A stretch of 64,000 bases of DNA from JAJXTN01 sp038230895 (GCA_038230895.1 JBBRMJ010000003.1:22781-86780); one strand, 5' to 3'; positions 8,725 through 18,643 are shown, counted from the first letter of the stretch. Notes: generated by a model not told the origin, from the letters alone. Numbers and translations are program-made.

Positions 8725-10089
8725 GTGGCAAAACGAAATAGTCGATATGTCTGTAGCAGTTGTGGGAACGCCACTGGTAGTTGGAGCGGCAAATGTCCGC
8801 AATGTGGCGAGTGGAATACGCTGAGCGAGCAATTGACAGCCGCTACCATCGCCGGCAGCGTCGCGAGTGGTCGGGTCTTGACCTCGGAATCGGTTGCCAC
8901 TTCTGTGAAAGCTGATCAGCCACGGCTGGTTACCGGCATGTCCGAGGTCGATGACGTCTTCGGTGGCGGCATCGTCGCTGGTAGCGTCAATCTGATTGCT
9001 GGCCAACCGGGCATCGGTAAGAGCACGTTATTATTGCAATTAGCCTACCTCCTTGCGGAGTCTGTGCCGGTGTTATATATCAGCGGCGAAGAATCCTTGC
9101 ATCAAATTGGGTTACGGGCCCAGCGACTGGGCGCGGTACGCAAGGAGCTGCAATTGGCGACTAGTAGCTCGGCCGATGATATTGCCGCCACCATTGCCAG
9201 TGGTGCCTACAGTATCGTCATTGTCGACTCTATCCAGACCGTCACTTGCAGTGCCATCGCCTCAGCGGCTGGCACCGTCTCACAGATTACCAATAGTACT
9301 CAGCTCCTGACTTTGGCCGCCAAGCAAAGCAATACGGCGATTATACTGGTTGGCCATGTCACCAAAGAAGGCGCGATCGCCGGGCCAAAAGTATTAGAGC
9401 ACGTCGTTGATGTCGTATTGCAGCTGGAAGGTGATCGCTACGGCGGCTTTAAGGTGCTCAGGGCTATCAAGAACCGCTTTGGGTCAACAAATGAGGCAGG
9501 TATCTTCGAAATGGTCGAAACCGGCCTCCAGCCCGTCCTCAATCCGTCTGCGGCACTGCTCGCTGAACGACAGGTGAGTGATGGCTCGATTGTGTTAGCG
9601 ACGCTTGAAGGTACAAGACCTTTGTTGGTCGAAGTCCAGGCCCTCGTTAATCCCACGAGTTATGGATATCCCAAAAGAGCCGCCAGCGGCTTTGACCTCA
9701 ATCGACTCAATCTGCTAGTTGCCATGCTAGAGCGCCGTACCAAGCTGACCCTGGCAGACAAAGATATCTATATTAATATCGTTGGGGGCATGCAGATCCG
9801 TGAACCGGCGGCTGATCTCGCAATCTGCCTAGCGATTGGTTCAGCGGCTAAGGGCCTGCAACTCAAACAAAATGCCGTGGTTTTCGGCGAGGTCGGCCTC
9901 AGTGGGGAAGTTCGGCATGTGCCGAACGCTGACAAACGTCTGGCTGAAGCCAAAAAACTTGGCTTCGACGGTGGCATCGGTCCGATCCAAAGAGGTGGTA
10001 AAAAACTTCCGGGGCTGCACGGCGTCAGTGACGTCCGCAGTTCATTGAACCAGTTCTTGGAAAAAGACTACTTCTTCGCGCCTAGCTAG
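8725..10089 (+). CDS. radA: DNA repair protein RadA (Sms)
   Basis: A 454-residue RecA-like ATPase that helps process recombination intermediates, acting as a branch-migration helicase. It has an N-terminal zinc finger with Cys10, Cys13, Cys24 and Cys27 (CSSCG...CPQCG), Walker A GQPGIGKST at 93-101, the RadA-specific KNRFG motif near residue 250, and a C-terminal Lon-like domain. All diagnostic motifs are intact, including the zinc ligands. The start is GTG 8725, preceded by AAAGGAG; a TAGACT box lies just upstream, so it may have its own promoter. Confidence 0.96.
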   Translation: MAKRNSRYVCSSCGNATGSWSGKCPQCGEWNTLSEQLTAATIAGSVASGRVLTSESVATSVKADQPRLVTGMSEVDDVFGGGIVAGSVNLIAGQPGIGKSTLLLQLAYLLAESVPVLYISGEESLHQIGLRAQRLGAVRKELQLATSSSADDIAATIASGAYSIVIVDSIQTVTCSAIASAAGTVSQITNSTQLLTLAAKQSNTAIILVGHVTKEGAIAGPKVLEHVVDVVLQLEGDRYGGFKVLRAIKNRFGSTNEAGIFEMVETGLQPVLNPSAALLAERQVSDGSIVLATLEGTRPLLVEVQALVNPTSYGYPKRAASGFDLNRLNLLVAMLERRTKLTLADKDIYINIVGGMQIREPAADLAICLAIGSAAKGLQLKQNAVVFGEVGLSGEVRHVPNADKRLAEAKKLGFDGGIGPIQRGGKKLPGLHGVSDVRSSLNQFLEKDYFFAPS

Positions 10090-10122
10090 GAGGCATTGAG
10101 TAATTAGTCGGCCATGTGTGTT

Positions 10123-10153
10123 GCAAACAAACTTCTAAAGAAAAGTGGTTTGC
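10123..10153. repeat. Imperfect inverted repeat between convergent radA and PBP genes
   Basis: GCAAAC (10123-10128) pairs with GTTTGC (10148-10153) and ACT (10131-10133) with AGT (10144-10146). It sits between two converging genes, the usual place for a shared terminator, but no T-run follows on either strand. Confidence 0.3.
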
Positions 10154-10156
10154 TCG

Positions 10157-13100
10157 TTAGTTATGCACCGCGCTAAGTGCGGGCGCATCACCAGCAGTAT
10201 CCTTAACACCAATTGCCGTACCGTTTGGTGATGCTGATTTTAGCCCTTGGCAGTTTGTGGTGCCAGCAGGAGCCGTACATAGAGTTAGATTTGTATCAGT
10301 ACGATACACCGTGAAAGTTCCACTACTGGCAGCCCCACCGGACCAGGTAAAGTTAACGTTAATCCCCGCTATTTTGCCGTCCAGACTGCTTATTGGTGTG
10401 CTTGCTGGCGCTGCCGCTAAGGTAAAATTTGCACTATCCGTACCTGAGTAGAGGACGCTGTCAGTGACGCTCGCCGACAGATTGCCAGTACCATTGCTGG
10501 TTGGAGCGTAGAAGAATGACACTGTACTTGGTGAGTCGCTCACGCTTGATGTTTTAATGACTTGGCCATTGAGCGTGAAGGTGACCGTACCAGGATAGCT
10601 CGCATATTGAGGATCTGTTAAGGCGTGTGTGCCTTGCGTTACCGTGGCGGTGATGGCACAACCCTGGCCACCGTTGTCTGTAGCATCACAAGTATCCGGT
10701 ACTGTTAGTGTAATTGTCGGCGGGCTATCGCCGCAGTTGTGAACATTGTCGGTGGCGCCGGCACTTGTCGAGCTAGCGTTGGCATTCTTGTTGAGTGTAC
10801 CGTTAATGAATTGATCGACGGAGAAAGCATTGGTGTTGCTATTACCCTCGGTGCTCTTGGCAGCATCTGGTGTACAACTGGTGGCAGTTAAACCGGACAC
10901 CTTATCAATCACCTGTGAGGTATTGCCGGTCTTGGCCTGATACCAGTTAGGGTAGACATCGGTGCTCGGGCTGGGCTCGACTGAACCAATACCCACGTGG
11001 CTGTGTATTACATAGGCAGCAGCCACTTTGACCGTTGCTGGCTGTACCCAGTTGATGGGCTTGAGGCTGGCGTGGGCCGCTTCCATTAAGCCGCGAGTAA
11101 TCGGTTCGGTCATGATTTCCATTGCTCCACCGGCCATAGCTTTGTTACGGGTGTGGTAACCAACCCAGCTGACGACGGCATACTGAGTTGACCAACTCGT
11201 CATCAGGCCGTCGAAGTTGTCGTTCGTGGTACCGGTCTTGACGGCAAAGTTCCAGCCATTATCGTGTTGGAATTTGTAGCTGCTTGGTAGGTAGGTGGCA
11301 TTCGGGTCGCTGAGCATGCTATTCATGATGTAAGCGGTATCTTTGTCGACGACTTGGTTGCCTTTTGGCTGCGTCCATTTATAGATACTGTGGCCACTGG
11401 CATCAGTGACTGATAGCAGGAAAGTGCGCGGTATGGCTGTTCCGAGCCGGGCGAGGGTCGCTAAACCATTCACATGGTCATCGAGGTGTAAGAAAGCACC
11501 GTCACCGATGGCAGATGATGGGTAGCACTGTGTCTGGTCTTGGGGCGTCGCATTTGTGAGGTCAGTGCCACTCGCGTAACAATTGTAGGTGTTCTGGTGC
11601 TTGCTAGCGAGGTAGGTATTGTCCATCATGGCGGAAGCAGTACTAATGGTTTTGTTAACTCCGGCTTGGATCATAGCCTTGACCGCTGGCACATTGCGGG
11701 AACCGGCGAGGGCATAACGTAGTGTCACAGGCCCAGGGTAGCGGAAGTCATAATCCCAGAGGCAATTGGCCTTTTTGTCGACCTTCGGACTGTTCTTATT
11801 GGTACAGGAGTAGCCTGCGCCTGTAGTGGGGTCGATAATTGGTCCCTGTGTGTCGTACAGTACCGAACCAGCACCAGCATTCATTCCCTTGTTATTGATG
11901 AGTGTCGTGTAGTCGTACGGTTTGAAGCTAGAGCCCGGTGGTATGAGCACTGAATCGGCGTAATTTATCTGACCGTAGTCTGGTTGCGTGAAGTCCACGC
12001 CACCAACCAAGGCTTCAATTTGACCGGTTGGCACATTCTCGGCGACGGTCGCCTCTTCATCGCCACCATACCGTTTGACGTTCGGCAAGTTCTTGGCGAC
12101 GATTGCTTCGGCCTTGGTTTGTAAATCGACGTTGAGTGTCGTGATAACTTTCCAGCCGCCACGTGCCACGAGTGTTTCGCTAAACTTCTGTTTGAGCTCA
12201 TTCTTGGCGGCCAGTGCAAAGTAAGGTGCTTTGATATTGTTGTACTTGTTTTCGAGAGGATGCACTAAAGCCAGGACATCAACTTTTTTGGCTGCCATGG
12301 CTTGAGCCGGGGTGATGTAGTGTTGCTTGGCCATTTGATCAAGGATATATTGTTGACGACCTATGAGCGCACCCTGGTTGAAGGTGTTGCCGGCCGCACT
12401 ATTGAATCGGGTACTTCCAAATGGAGAATAGTAGCTGGGCGATTGTGGGATGGCTGCCAACATGGCGGCCTCTGGTAGCGTCAGATCTTTCGCAGAAGTA
12501 TGGAAGTAATCTTGCGCGGCTGTTTCCACGCCGTAATCCAGCCCACCATAGGGTGCGATATTGAGGTAGCCAGTCAAGATATCATCTTTGGAATATTGTC
12601 GTTCCAGTTCAACCGATAGTATCAGCTCTTTTACCTTGCGAGTCACCGTACGGTTACCAGTCCAGTTCTGGTTCAGCTTGACCAGTTGCTGCGTGATGGT
12701 CGAGCCACCTTGAACGCCACCGCCACCGCCGACGGCATCGTGTACCGCGGCACGCATGATGCCACGGACATCGAAAGCGCCTTCATGGTAGAAACCCTTA
12801 TCTTCAATGGCGACTGTCGCTTGCTTGATGTAAGGTGACATTTCGCCAGTTGCGACCGGCGTACGCTTGAGGTCGTTGTAATCTTGCCAGAGGATGACTT
12901 TGCCAGTACGGTCGTAATACGTGATGCTACCACCGATGTTTCCTGACAGGTCCTTAATTTTAGGTAAATCCTTGCGGAAGTAAGCAAACAGGCCGATAGT
13001 CAGGAAGAAACAGACAACGATGGAGATGCCAACAATTTTCAGAGCCATGATGCCGCCTTCGCGGCTGAACCAGTACTGGGCGACACGCTTGGGGTGAAGA

Positions 13101-13291
13101 CGGTAGAGTATTCGTTTGAACCGGTTTTTGGGTAGCGTACTTAAATAGGCTGCCTTTTCGGTCTGGCGGGCTAATTTGCTGGATTTGAGTCGATCACTTA
13201 TAGAGTGGTTGATCTTCAGGGTATTGCCACTCTTGGTCGTGACGGTACTTCTTGACCGACGTCCCTGGCTCGAACCGCGATTAGTCTTCAT
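10157..13291 (-). CDS. Class A penicillin-binding protein (glycosyltransferase/transpeptidase)
   Basis: A 1044-residue bifunctional peptidoglycan synthase. Order: Lys/Arg-rich cytoplasmic tail, membrane segment (about 83-104), GT51 glycosyltransferase with the EDKGFYHEGAFD catalytic-Glu motif (about 162-173) and GGSTITQQLVK, then a transpeptidase with SSFK (about 454-457), a later SRN (SxN) and KTGTT. Beyond about residue 860 is an extra Thr/Ser-rich region with beta-sandwich-like repeats and paired cysteines, longer than typical PBP1. ATG 13291 is chosen because GAGAGGG lies upstream and TATAAT on the minus strand (13332-13337) gives a 30-40 nt leader; an in-frame GTG at 13318 is the alternative start. 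Confidence 0.93.
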   Translation of the reverse strand: MKTNRGSSQGRRSRSTVTTKSGNTLKINHSISDRLKSSKLARQTEKAAYLSTLPKNRFKRILYRLHPKRVAQYWFSREGGIMALKIVGISIVVCFFLTIGLFAYFRKDLPKIKDLSGNIGGSITYYDRTGKVILWQDYNDLKRTPVATGEMSPYIKQATVAIEDKGFYHEGAFDVRGIMRAAVHDAVGGGGGVQGGSTITQQLVKLNQNWTGNRTVTRKVKELILSVELERQYSKDDILTGYLNIAPYGGLDYGVETAAQDYFHTSAKDLTLPEAAMLAAIPQSPSYYSPFGSTRFNSAAGNTFNQGALIGRQQYILDQMAKQHYITPAQAMAAKKVDVLALVHPLENKYNNIKAPYFALAAKNELKQKFSETLVARGGWKVITTLNVDLQTKAEAIVAKNLPNVKRYGGDEEATVAENVPTGQIEALVGGVDFTQPDYGQINYADSVLIPPGSSFKPYDYTTLINNKGMNAGAGSVLYDTQGPIIDPTTGAGYSCTNKNSPKVDKKANCLWDYDFRYPGPVTLRYALAGSRNVPAVKAMIQAGVNKTISTASAMMDNTYLASKHQNTYNCYASGTDLTNATPQDQTQCYPSSAIGDGAFLHLDDHVNGLATLARLGTAIPRTFLLSVTDASGHSIYKWTQPKGNQVVDKDTAYIMNSMLSDPNATYLPSSYKFQHDNGWNFAVKTGTTNDNFDGLMTSWSTQYAVVSWVGYHTRNKAMAGGAMEIMTEPITRGLMEAAHASLKPINWVQPATVKVAAAYVIHSHVGIGSVEPSPSTDVYPNWYQAKTGNTSQVIDKVSGLTATSCTPDAAKSTEGNSNTNAFSVDQFINGTLNKNANASSTSAGATDNVHNCGDSPPTITLTVPDTCDATDNGGQGCAITATVTQGTHALTDPQYASYPGTVTFTLNGQVIKTSSVSDSPSTVSFFYAPTSNGTGNLSASVTDSVLYSGTDSANFTLAAAPASTPISSLDGKIAGINVNFTWSGGAASSGTFTVYRTDTNLTLCTAPAGTTNCQGLKSASPNGTAIGVKDTAGDAPALSAVHN

Positions 13292-13331
13292 AGGTTTTTT
13301 GGTGACCCTCTCATGCACATTGCTATCGCCT

Positions 13332-13337
13332 ATTATA
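13332..13337 (-). promoter_or_regulatory. -10 box of the penicillin-binding protein gene
   Basis: TATAAT on the minus strand. No good -35 hexamer is visible at the usual distance. Confidence 0.45.
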
Positions 13338-13418
13338 GCAAATGACCCGTCAAACCAAGGCTTAGTTTTTGTTGCAAGCCACTACACTCGATTGGCCATG
13401 CTCTCGTGTTTGGCGCGA

Positions 13419-14102
13419 CTATGGCCGGTATTGCCAATGCCAAGGCTCCCACATGATTCCCCAGGGGTTAGTTTCGGGATACGACTCCAAGAAACCGAAA
13501 TTACCGGCATGTTCCCGTAGCCAGGCATACTCGACGGTATCCTTAAAGGCCTGGGCATCTTCGTCAGTGGGCAGGCCATCAATATTTAGCATATCGATTG
13601 CTGTATGTGACACTGAACAATGCTGTGAATATGCTGGCAGCGCTACACGTCTGAGGGTTTGAGCGATGTCGAAGTTATAAACTTTGACGAGGATGTGGAC
13701 CAGAACAATCACCTGAAAGGCTGGCGACCGATAGGCTGATCCTACCAGCAGCTGCCGGTCCGCTTGATCCTGGGAGAATTGCTGTTGCATGTGTAAAAAG
13801 GCTAGATGTACCGGTTGGGGCATGGCCCATTCATGGGTCAGATGGTACTCGTCATTCCGGTCAGACGTGCGATTCGGCCCGCAAATGATGTCGGAGGGTA
13901 GCGGCTCCACAGCGATGCTTTCACCTCGGAAGCCGTAGTCTTGAGGCTTGAGGGCCAGCAAAGACTCAATAATATGTCTATCAGCAGCTGAGGTGATGGA
14001 CCACAGCTCAGCCATAGTCATGATCGGGCTGACACTGTCCACACAGCTATTGAGGAAACGCCGAAGATGCTGTTGTTGTAGGAGGTCGAGAGCGAAAGGC
14101 AT
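13419..14102 (-). CDS. M15-type D-alanyl-D-alanine carboxypeptidase (VanY-like)
   Basis: A 227-residue protein with the M15B layout: SAYRSPAFQ, then SQHCSVSHTAID (first zinc His and Asp), then EPWHWQYRP near the C-terminus (catalytic Glu and second zinc His). The family trims terminal D-Ala from peptidoglycan stems, and the PBP gene lies next to it on the same strand. Two oddities: the His-to-Asp spacing is longer than the usual SxHxxGxAxD pattern and the Gly is missing, and no signal peptide or membrane anchor is seen. Function is inferred from motifs. TAGTAT on the minus strand lies just before the ATG. Confidence 0.72.
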   Translation of the reverse strand: MPFALDLLQQQHLRRFLNSCVDSVSPIMTMAELWSITSAADRHIIESLLALKPQDYGFRGESIAVEPLPSDIICGPNRTSDRNDEYHLTHEWAMPQPVHLAFLHMQQQFSQDQADRQLLVGSAYRSPAFQVIVLVHILVKVYNFDIAQTLRRVALPAYSQHCSVSHTAIDMLNIDGLPTDEDAQAFKDTVEYAWLREHAGNFGFLESYPETNPWGIMWEPWHWQYRP

Positions 14103-14203
14103 AGCTCCATACTAGCAAATGGCTTCAGAGTGGCTGCGAGATAGCCACCCAGGGCGGACTAAGATATACTAGGCCTAGATTTATAAGAAACTTAAGGATA
14201 CGT

Positions 14204-15451
14204 ATGACACTCTCCGAAGAACTGACCTGGCGCGGGTTCGTCAATCAGACGACATATAAAGACATTGCTGCGCTGGACGGCGAGCCGATTAGCTTTTATT
14301 GGGGCGTTGACCCGAGCGCTGACTCGATGCAGATTGGCAACTTAGCGGCAGCCATGATGGCTCGGCATTTCATTGCTCATGGGCACAAAGCCTTTCTGCT
14401 GGTTGGTGGCGCCACCGGGCTGATTGGTGATCCGGATGGTAAGAGCGATGAGCGTGATCTGAAATCTCCAGAAGAGATTGCCCAGAACAAAGCAAAAATT
14501 GCTGAACAGTACGCTGTTATCTTTGCTGATTTATCATTCGAAGTGGTGGATAATTATGACTGGTTCAAGGATATGGGCTATCTGCAATTCCTGCGTGACG
14601 TCGGCAAGCATGTGCCGCTGCGCCAGATGGTTGGTCGCGAATTTGTGCAGAGTCGACTCGGTGAGACCGGTAGCGGTATCAGTTACGCCGAATTTAGCTA
14701 CTCATTGATCCAAGGCTATGATTTTCTACATTTGCACCGCGAGCACGGCGTTGATTTGCAGATTTGTGGCGCGGACCAATGGGGAAATAGCATCACCGGT
14801 GTCGATTTGATACGTAGGGTAACTGGTGATGAGGCCCATGTCTGGTCCACGCCGCTCATCGTTAATAAATCAACAGGCGTTAAGTTTGGCAAAAGCGAAG
14901 ATGGTGCCATCTGGCTGGCCACTGACAAAACTAGTGCCTTCAAATTTTACCAGTTCTGGCTGAATGCCGACGATCTGGGAGTCGAGAGTTACCTGAAGGT
15001 CTTTACGCTTCTCGACAAAGAAGATATAGACAAGGTGCTGGCCGAATTCAATGATAATAGAGGTGGAAGAGCGGCCCAAAAGGCATTGGCTTACGAAGTC
15101 ACCAAGCTGATTCATGGCGAGGTTGCCGCGCACCGCCAACAGCAAATTGCTGCGAGCCTCAGTGGGGAAGTGCCTGTCGGTCAATTAAATGACGAGGCGG
15201 TTGCCAGCTTGCGAGCCGAAATGCCGACGGTCAAAGCAGACGCTCAGGCCACGGTGACCGCTACGCTCGTCACTGCGGGGTTGGCCAGCTCATTATCTGA
15301 AGCGCGGCGCCTATTGGCTGAGAACGGCATCAGTATTAATGGCCAAAAAGTCGACCGAGACAACTTTGAAGCCGTTGATTTTCAGAACGGCCGACTTTTA
15401 CTCCGCCGTGGGAAAGCATACAAGGATTCAGCGCTGATCGAACAGGTTTAA
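14204..15451 (+). CDS. tyrS: Tyrosyl-tRNA synthetase
   Basis: A 415-residue class I synthetase that charges tRNA-Tyr (a tRNA-Tyr gene is at 61200). The HIGH-type motif appears as PSADSMQIGNL near residues 38-48, and the KMSKS loop as KFGKS near 227-231. The Tyr-binding region QGYDFLHL and CGADQWGN is present. A C-terminal S4-like RNA-binding domain (about 345-410) completes the bacterial TyrS plan. ATG 14204 follows AAGGATA, with a TATACT -10 box at 14164-14169. Confidence 0.96.
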   Translation: MTLSEELTWRGFVNQTTYKDIAALDGEPISFYWGVDPSADSMQIGNLAAAMMARHFIAHGHKAFLLVGGATGLIGDPDGKSDERDLKSPEEIAQNKAKIAEQYAVIFADLSFEVVDNYDWFKDMGYLQFLRDVGKHVPLRQMVGREFVQSRLGETGSGISYAEFSYSLIQGYDFLHLHREHGVDLQICGADQWGNSITGVDLIRRVTGDEAHVWSTPLIVNKSTGVKFGKSEDGAIWLATDKTSAFKFYQFWLNADDLGVESYLKVFTLLDKEDIDKVLAEFNDNRGGRAAQKALAYEVTKLIHGEVAAHRQQQIAASLSGEVPVGQLNDEAVASLRAEMPTVKADAQATVTATLVTAGLASSLSEARRLLAENGISINGQKVDRDNFEAVDFQNGRLLLRRGKAYKDSALIEQV

Positions 15452-15484
15452 ACAGACCTGATATACTAGACACCGGAAACAATT

Positions 15485-16270
15485 ATGACCAAAACAACCA
15501 CGACCAAACACAAGAAAAAAGCCGACCAGTACAACGACCCCTCACATAACTATTTGCACTATTGGGATGGCCGAGAGTATGAGCATGCCGCCGAAGAGGT
15601 GGCGATTCGCAAGATTCTACATGGAAAACATTTTGGTAATGCTGTCGATGTCGGTGGTGGTTACGGCCGTTTATGCGTACTACTCGAGGAGTATGCCGAT
15701 CAAGTCACATTAGCCGAACCCAGTCAGCAACAACTTGATATCGCCGCGAAATTCTTGAAAGATCATGCTGAGATCAAGCGAGAACTAATGCAAGCCGATG
15801 ACCTAAAATTAGCCGATAATTCCATTGATCTTTTGACCATGATCCGTGTCATGCATCATTTACCAGATCCAAGCTTAGAATTTGCCGAGATTGCCCGGGT
15901 ATTACGGCCTGATGGTGTGGCCATCATAGAGGTTGCTAACTATCTGCACATGCGTAACCGATTGCGACATCTTGCCAAACGCCAAAAAATGCCAGTCAAA
16001 CCAGTTGATATTCGTTCCGCAGAACATCGTGGCAGTGACGAAATCCCTTTCGTGAATCACAACCCGCACACCGTTACACGCCAACTGGAGCACGCCGGAC
16101 TTCAGGTCGAGCACACGCTGTCAGTATCCAACCTGCGCAGTGTCCGTCTCAAGAAGTTACTGCCCCGCGAAATCATGCTCGGAGCTGAGAAAGTCCTGCA
16201 GCGCCCATTGGCGAAGTTATACTTTGGCCCGAGTATCTTCTTCTTGATTCGCAAAAGTCCGAATAGTTAA
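15485..16270 (+). CDS. Class I SAM-dependent methyltransferase
   Basis: A 261-residue protein with a Rossmann-type SAM-binding fold: motif I VDVGGGYGRL (about 54-63), acidic loop end TLAEPSQQ, and motif IV region MIRVMHHLPDP. The substrate cannot be told from the sequence; the closest-looking group is the UbiE/Methyltransf_11 small-molecule or lipid methyltransferases. It starts with ATG 15485, 33 bases after the tyrS stop, with only a weak GGAAA upstream. Confidence 0.82.
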   Translation: MTKTTTTKHKKKADQYNDPSHNYLHYWDGREYEHAAEEVAIRKILHGKHFGNAVDVGGGYGRLCVLLEEYADQVTLAEPSQQQLDIAAKFLKDHAEIKRELMQADDLKLADNSIDLLTMIRVMHHLPDPSLEFAEIARVLRPDGVAIIEVANYLHMRNRLRHLAKRQKMPVKPVDIRSAEHRGSDEIPFVNHNPHTVTRQLEHAGLQVEHTLSVSNLRSVRLKKLLPREIMLGAEKVLQRPLAKLYFGPSIFFLIRKSPNS

Positions 16271-16337
16271 TTAAATCTTAATTACTGCCCGAATCATTTG
16301 CACCTGAAATAGCGGACGGCATATAATCCTGCCTGTC

Positions 16338-16583
16338 ATGACCGAAGACAGCTCATCAAACACCCCCTCAATCCAAACCACACTCGAGGAATTGGCCGAT
16401 CAGTTCGACTATGCGCAAGAGCTGCTCGAGAGCTTATACGCGGTGCCTCGGCAGATCGCTGCACTCGACTTCAAGCTTGAACGTTTGGAGACAAAACTTG
16501 ATACGCTTGTCAGCCTGAACAAACGTCAATCTGTTGGACCGATGAGTCCCGAAGCGCGTCCGAATCGACCGAAAACTCCTTAA
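16338..16583 (+). CDS. Hypothetical small protein, 81 aa, helical
   Basis: I do not recognise this protein. Residues 14-60 form a predicted amphipathic helix or coiled coil rich in Leu and Glu (QFDYAQELLESLYAVPRQI), followed by a Pro-rich basic tail. A TATAAT at 16322-16327 lies 10 bases before ATG 16338 and no Shine-Dalgarno is present, so translation is probably leaderless. It ends 19 bases before recG but recG has its own -10 box. Confidence 0.6.
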   Translation: MTEDSSSNTPSIQTTLEELADQFDYAQELLESLYAVPRQIAALDFKLERLETKLDTLVSLNKRQSVGPMSPEARPNRPKTP

Positions 16584-16602
16584 AGTTTCGTATACTGGAG
16601 GC

Positions 16603-18639
16603 ATGACCTTACAGACTGAGCTCATTGGACTTAAAGGAGTAGGAGCAGCACAAGCTCAAAAATTTGCTGTTCTGGGACTGCATACCGTTGATGAGCTGAT
16701 TGATTACTACCCCAGACGGTATGACGATTACTCCGATCTAACACCTGTAAATCGCTTGCGACCAGGACCAGTCAGTATTCGAGCGGTTATCAAGCAAGCT
16801 ACCGGCCGCTATGTCAGGCGCGGGATGCATATTACTGAAGCAGTAGCCAGTGATGACAGTGGCAGTGTGCGCCTGATCTGGTTCAATCAGCCTTACCGGG
16901 CAGCCGCGCTGAAAACCGGCCAGGATTATTTTATATCTGGTCAATATGAGCTGAGTCGGCAGAGACTGACCATCATGAATCCATCGGTCGAGCTGGGTAG
17001 CGATTTCCCGATCAACACGGCGCGTATTGTGCCCGTATACCGTGAAACCAAGGGCCTCACCTCGCGGCAGATTCGGCAGGCGCTGAGGCAAACGCTGCCA
17101 CTGATGCAGCAATTAACGGAAAGCCTACCTGAACCGCTCATCAAGCGCCAGAAGCTGCTCAATCGAGCCGATGCTATCCGCGCCATGCATTTTCCTGATT
17201 CTAGCGAAGAACTCGCCTCCGCTCGTCATCGTTTGGGCTTTGAAGAAGTCTTTCAGCTCAGCCTTGCTAGTTTACTGAACAAACAGGCAAATCAGCGAGA
17301 GCTAGCCCCACCGATTGAGTTCGACCAGGAGTTAGCCCGTGATTTCGTCGGGCATTTGCCATTTAAACTCACTGACGCCCAGCGCAGCGTTATTTGGCAG
17401 ATTTATCTTGACTTACAGAAGCCGCAACCGATGAATCGATTGGTCGAGGGCGACGTGGGTTCAGGCAAGACTGTCGTCGCCACCATGGCAGCTCTCATGG
17501 CGTTACGACAGGGGTGGCAGGTGGCTTTTATGGCACCAACGGAATTGTTAGCCCGTCAGCATGCTGACACGATTCACCAGCTACTCAAGCCGCTTGGGAT
17601 GGAGTCAGTCGTTGATTTGTTAGTCGGAAGCTTGTCGGCGGTCCAAAAACAAAAAGCCCAGGCAGCTGTGGCCAGTGGCCAAGCCCAGTTCATTATTGGT
17701 ACCCAGGCATTGATTCAGCAAAAAGTTGATATGCACAAGCTGGCCTTAATCGTCGTGGACGAGCAACATCGTTTCGGCGTTGAGCAACGCAAAACCTTAA
17801 TGGCCAAAGCCGGACACATGCCCCATGTTCTCAGCCTGACAGCCACACCGATTCCTCGCAGTCTCGCCCTGACACTGTACGGTGAAATGGACATCTCTCT
17901 CATAACCACGAAGCCAGTAGGGCGGTTACCAATCATCACTAAACTGGTGTCACCAAATTCACGAACAAAATTGTATGCCGATATTACAGCTGAGCTGATG
18001 GCTGGACGTCAGATGTTTGTGGTTTGTCCGCTGATCAGTGATTCCGCGGTCATCGATGCTAATTCAGCTGAAGCCATCTATGAGCAACTCAGCACAAAAG
18101 ATTTCAAACAATGGCGCGTCGGCCTGCTCCATGGCAAATTGAAGGCTGATGAGAAGAATCGAATCATGGGCCAATTCGTGAAGCATGAGTTGGATATACT
18201 CGTGTCGACGACAGTGATTGAGGTTGGCGTCGACGTGCCAAATGCCAGCGTCATGTTGATCGAGGGACCAGAACGGTTCGGTCTGGCCCAGGTACACCAA
18301 TTACGTGGTCGGGTTGGTCGGAGCGACGCCCAAGGCTATTGCTACCTATTACTCACTGATTCCAAAGCACCGAGTCGCCGTTTGAGGGCTTTGGAGAGCT
18401 CAAGTGATGGCTTCAAGCTGGCTGAATTGGACCTCGAGCTCCGCGGACCTGGAGCCATTTATGGCCGTTCCCAGCATGGTGAACTGGACTTACGGGTTGC
18501 ATCGTTAACAGATACCAAGCTGATAGCTGCCGCTCGTACAGCCGCCCAGGACTTTCTGGATAAAGGCGAAGATTTGTTACACTATAAGCAACTCATGACA
18601 CAAGTAACTCGCCTGCGGGCCGTGACGAATTTGAACTAA
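16603..18639 (+). CDS. recG: ATP-dependent DNA helicase RecG
   Basis: A 678-residue superfamily 2 helicase that reverses stalled forks and moves Holliday junctions. The N-terminal wedge/OB domain (about 1-250) is followed by helicase motifs: Walker A GDVGSGKT near 285, DEQH in motif II (VVDEQHRFG), TATPIPR in motif III, and GRVGRSDAQG in motif VI. Length is normal. A TATACT box at 16591-16596 ends only 6 bases before ATG 16603, so the GGAGG between them is too close to serve as a ribosome-binding site; the mRNA is probably leaderless. Confidence 0.96.
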   Translation: MTLQTELIGLKGVGAAQAQKFAVLGLHTVDELIDYYPRRYDDYSDLTPVNRLRPGPVSIRAVIKQATGRYVRRGMHITEAVASDDSGSVRLIWFNQPYRAAALKTGQDYFISGQYELSRQRLTIMNPSVELGSDFPINTARIVPVYRETKGLTSRQIRQALRQTLPLMQQLTESLPEPLIKRQKLLNRADAIRAMHFPDSSEELASARHRLGFEEVFQLSLASLLNKQANQRELAPPIEFDQELARDFVGHLPFKLTDAQRSVIWQIYLDLQKPQPMNRLVEGDVGSGKTVVATMAALMALRQGWQVAFMAPTELLARQHADTIHQLLKPLGMESVVDLLVGSLSAVQKQKAQAAVASGQAQFIIGTQALIQQKVDMHKLALIVVDEQHRFGVEQRKTLMAKAGHMPHVLSLTATPIPRSLALTLYGEMDISLITTKPVGRLPIITKLVSPNSRTKLYADITAELMAGRQMFVVCPLISDSAVIDANSAEAIYEQLSTKDFKQWRVGLLHGKLKADEKNRIMGQFVKHELDILVSTTVIEVGVDVPNASVMLIEGPERFGLAQVHQLRGRVGRSDAQGYCYLLLTDSKAPSRRLRALESSSDGFKLAELDLELRGPGAIYGRSQHGELDLRVASLTDTKLIAAARTAAQDFLDKGEDLLHYKQLMTQVTRLRAVTNLN

Positions 18640-18643
18640 ACCT

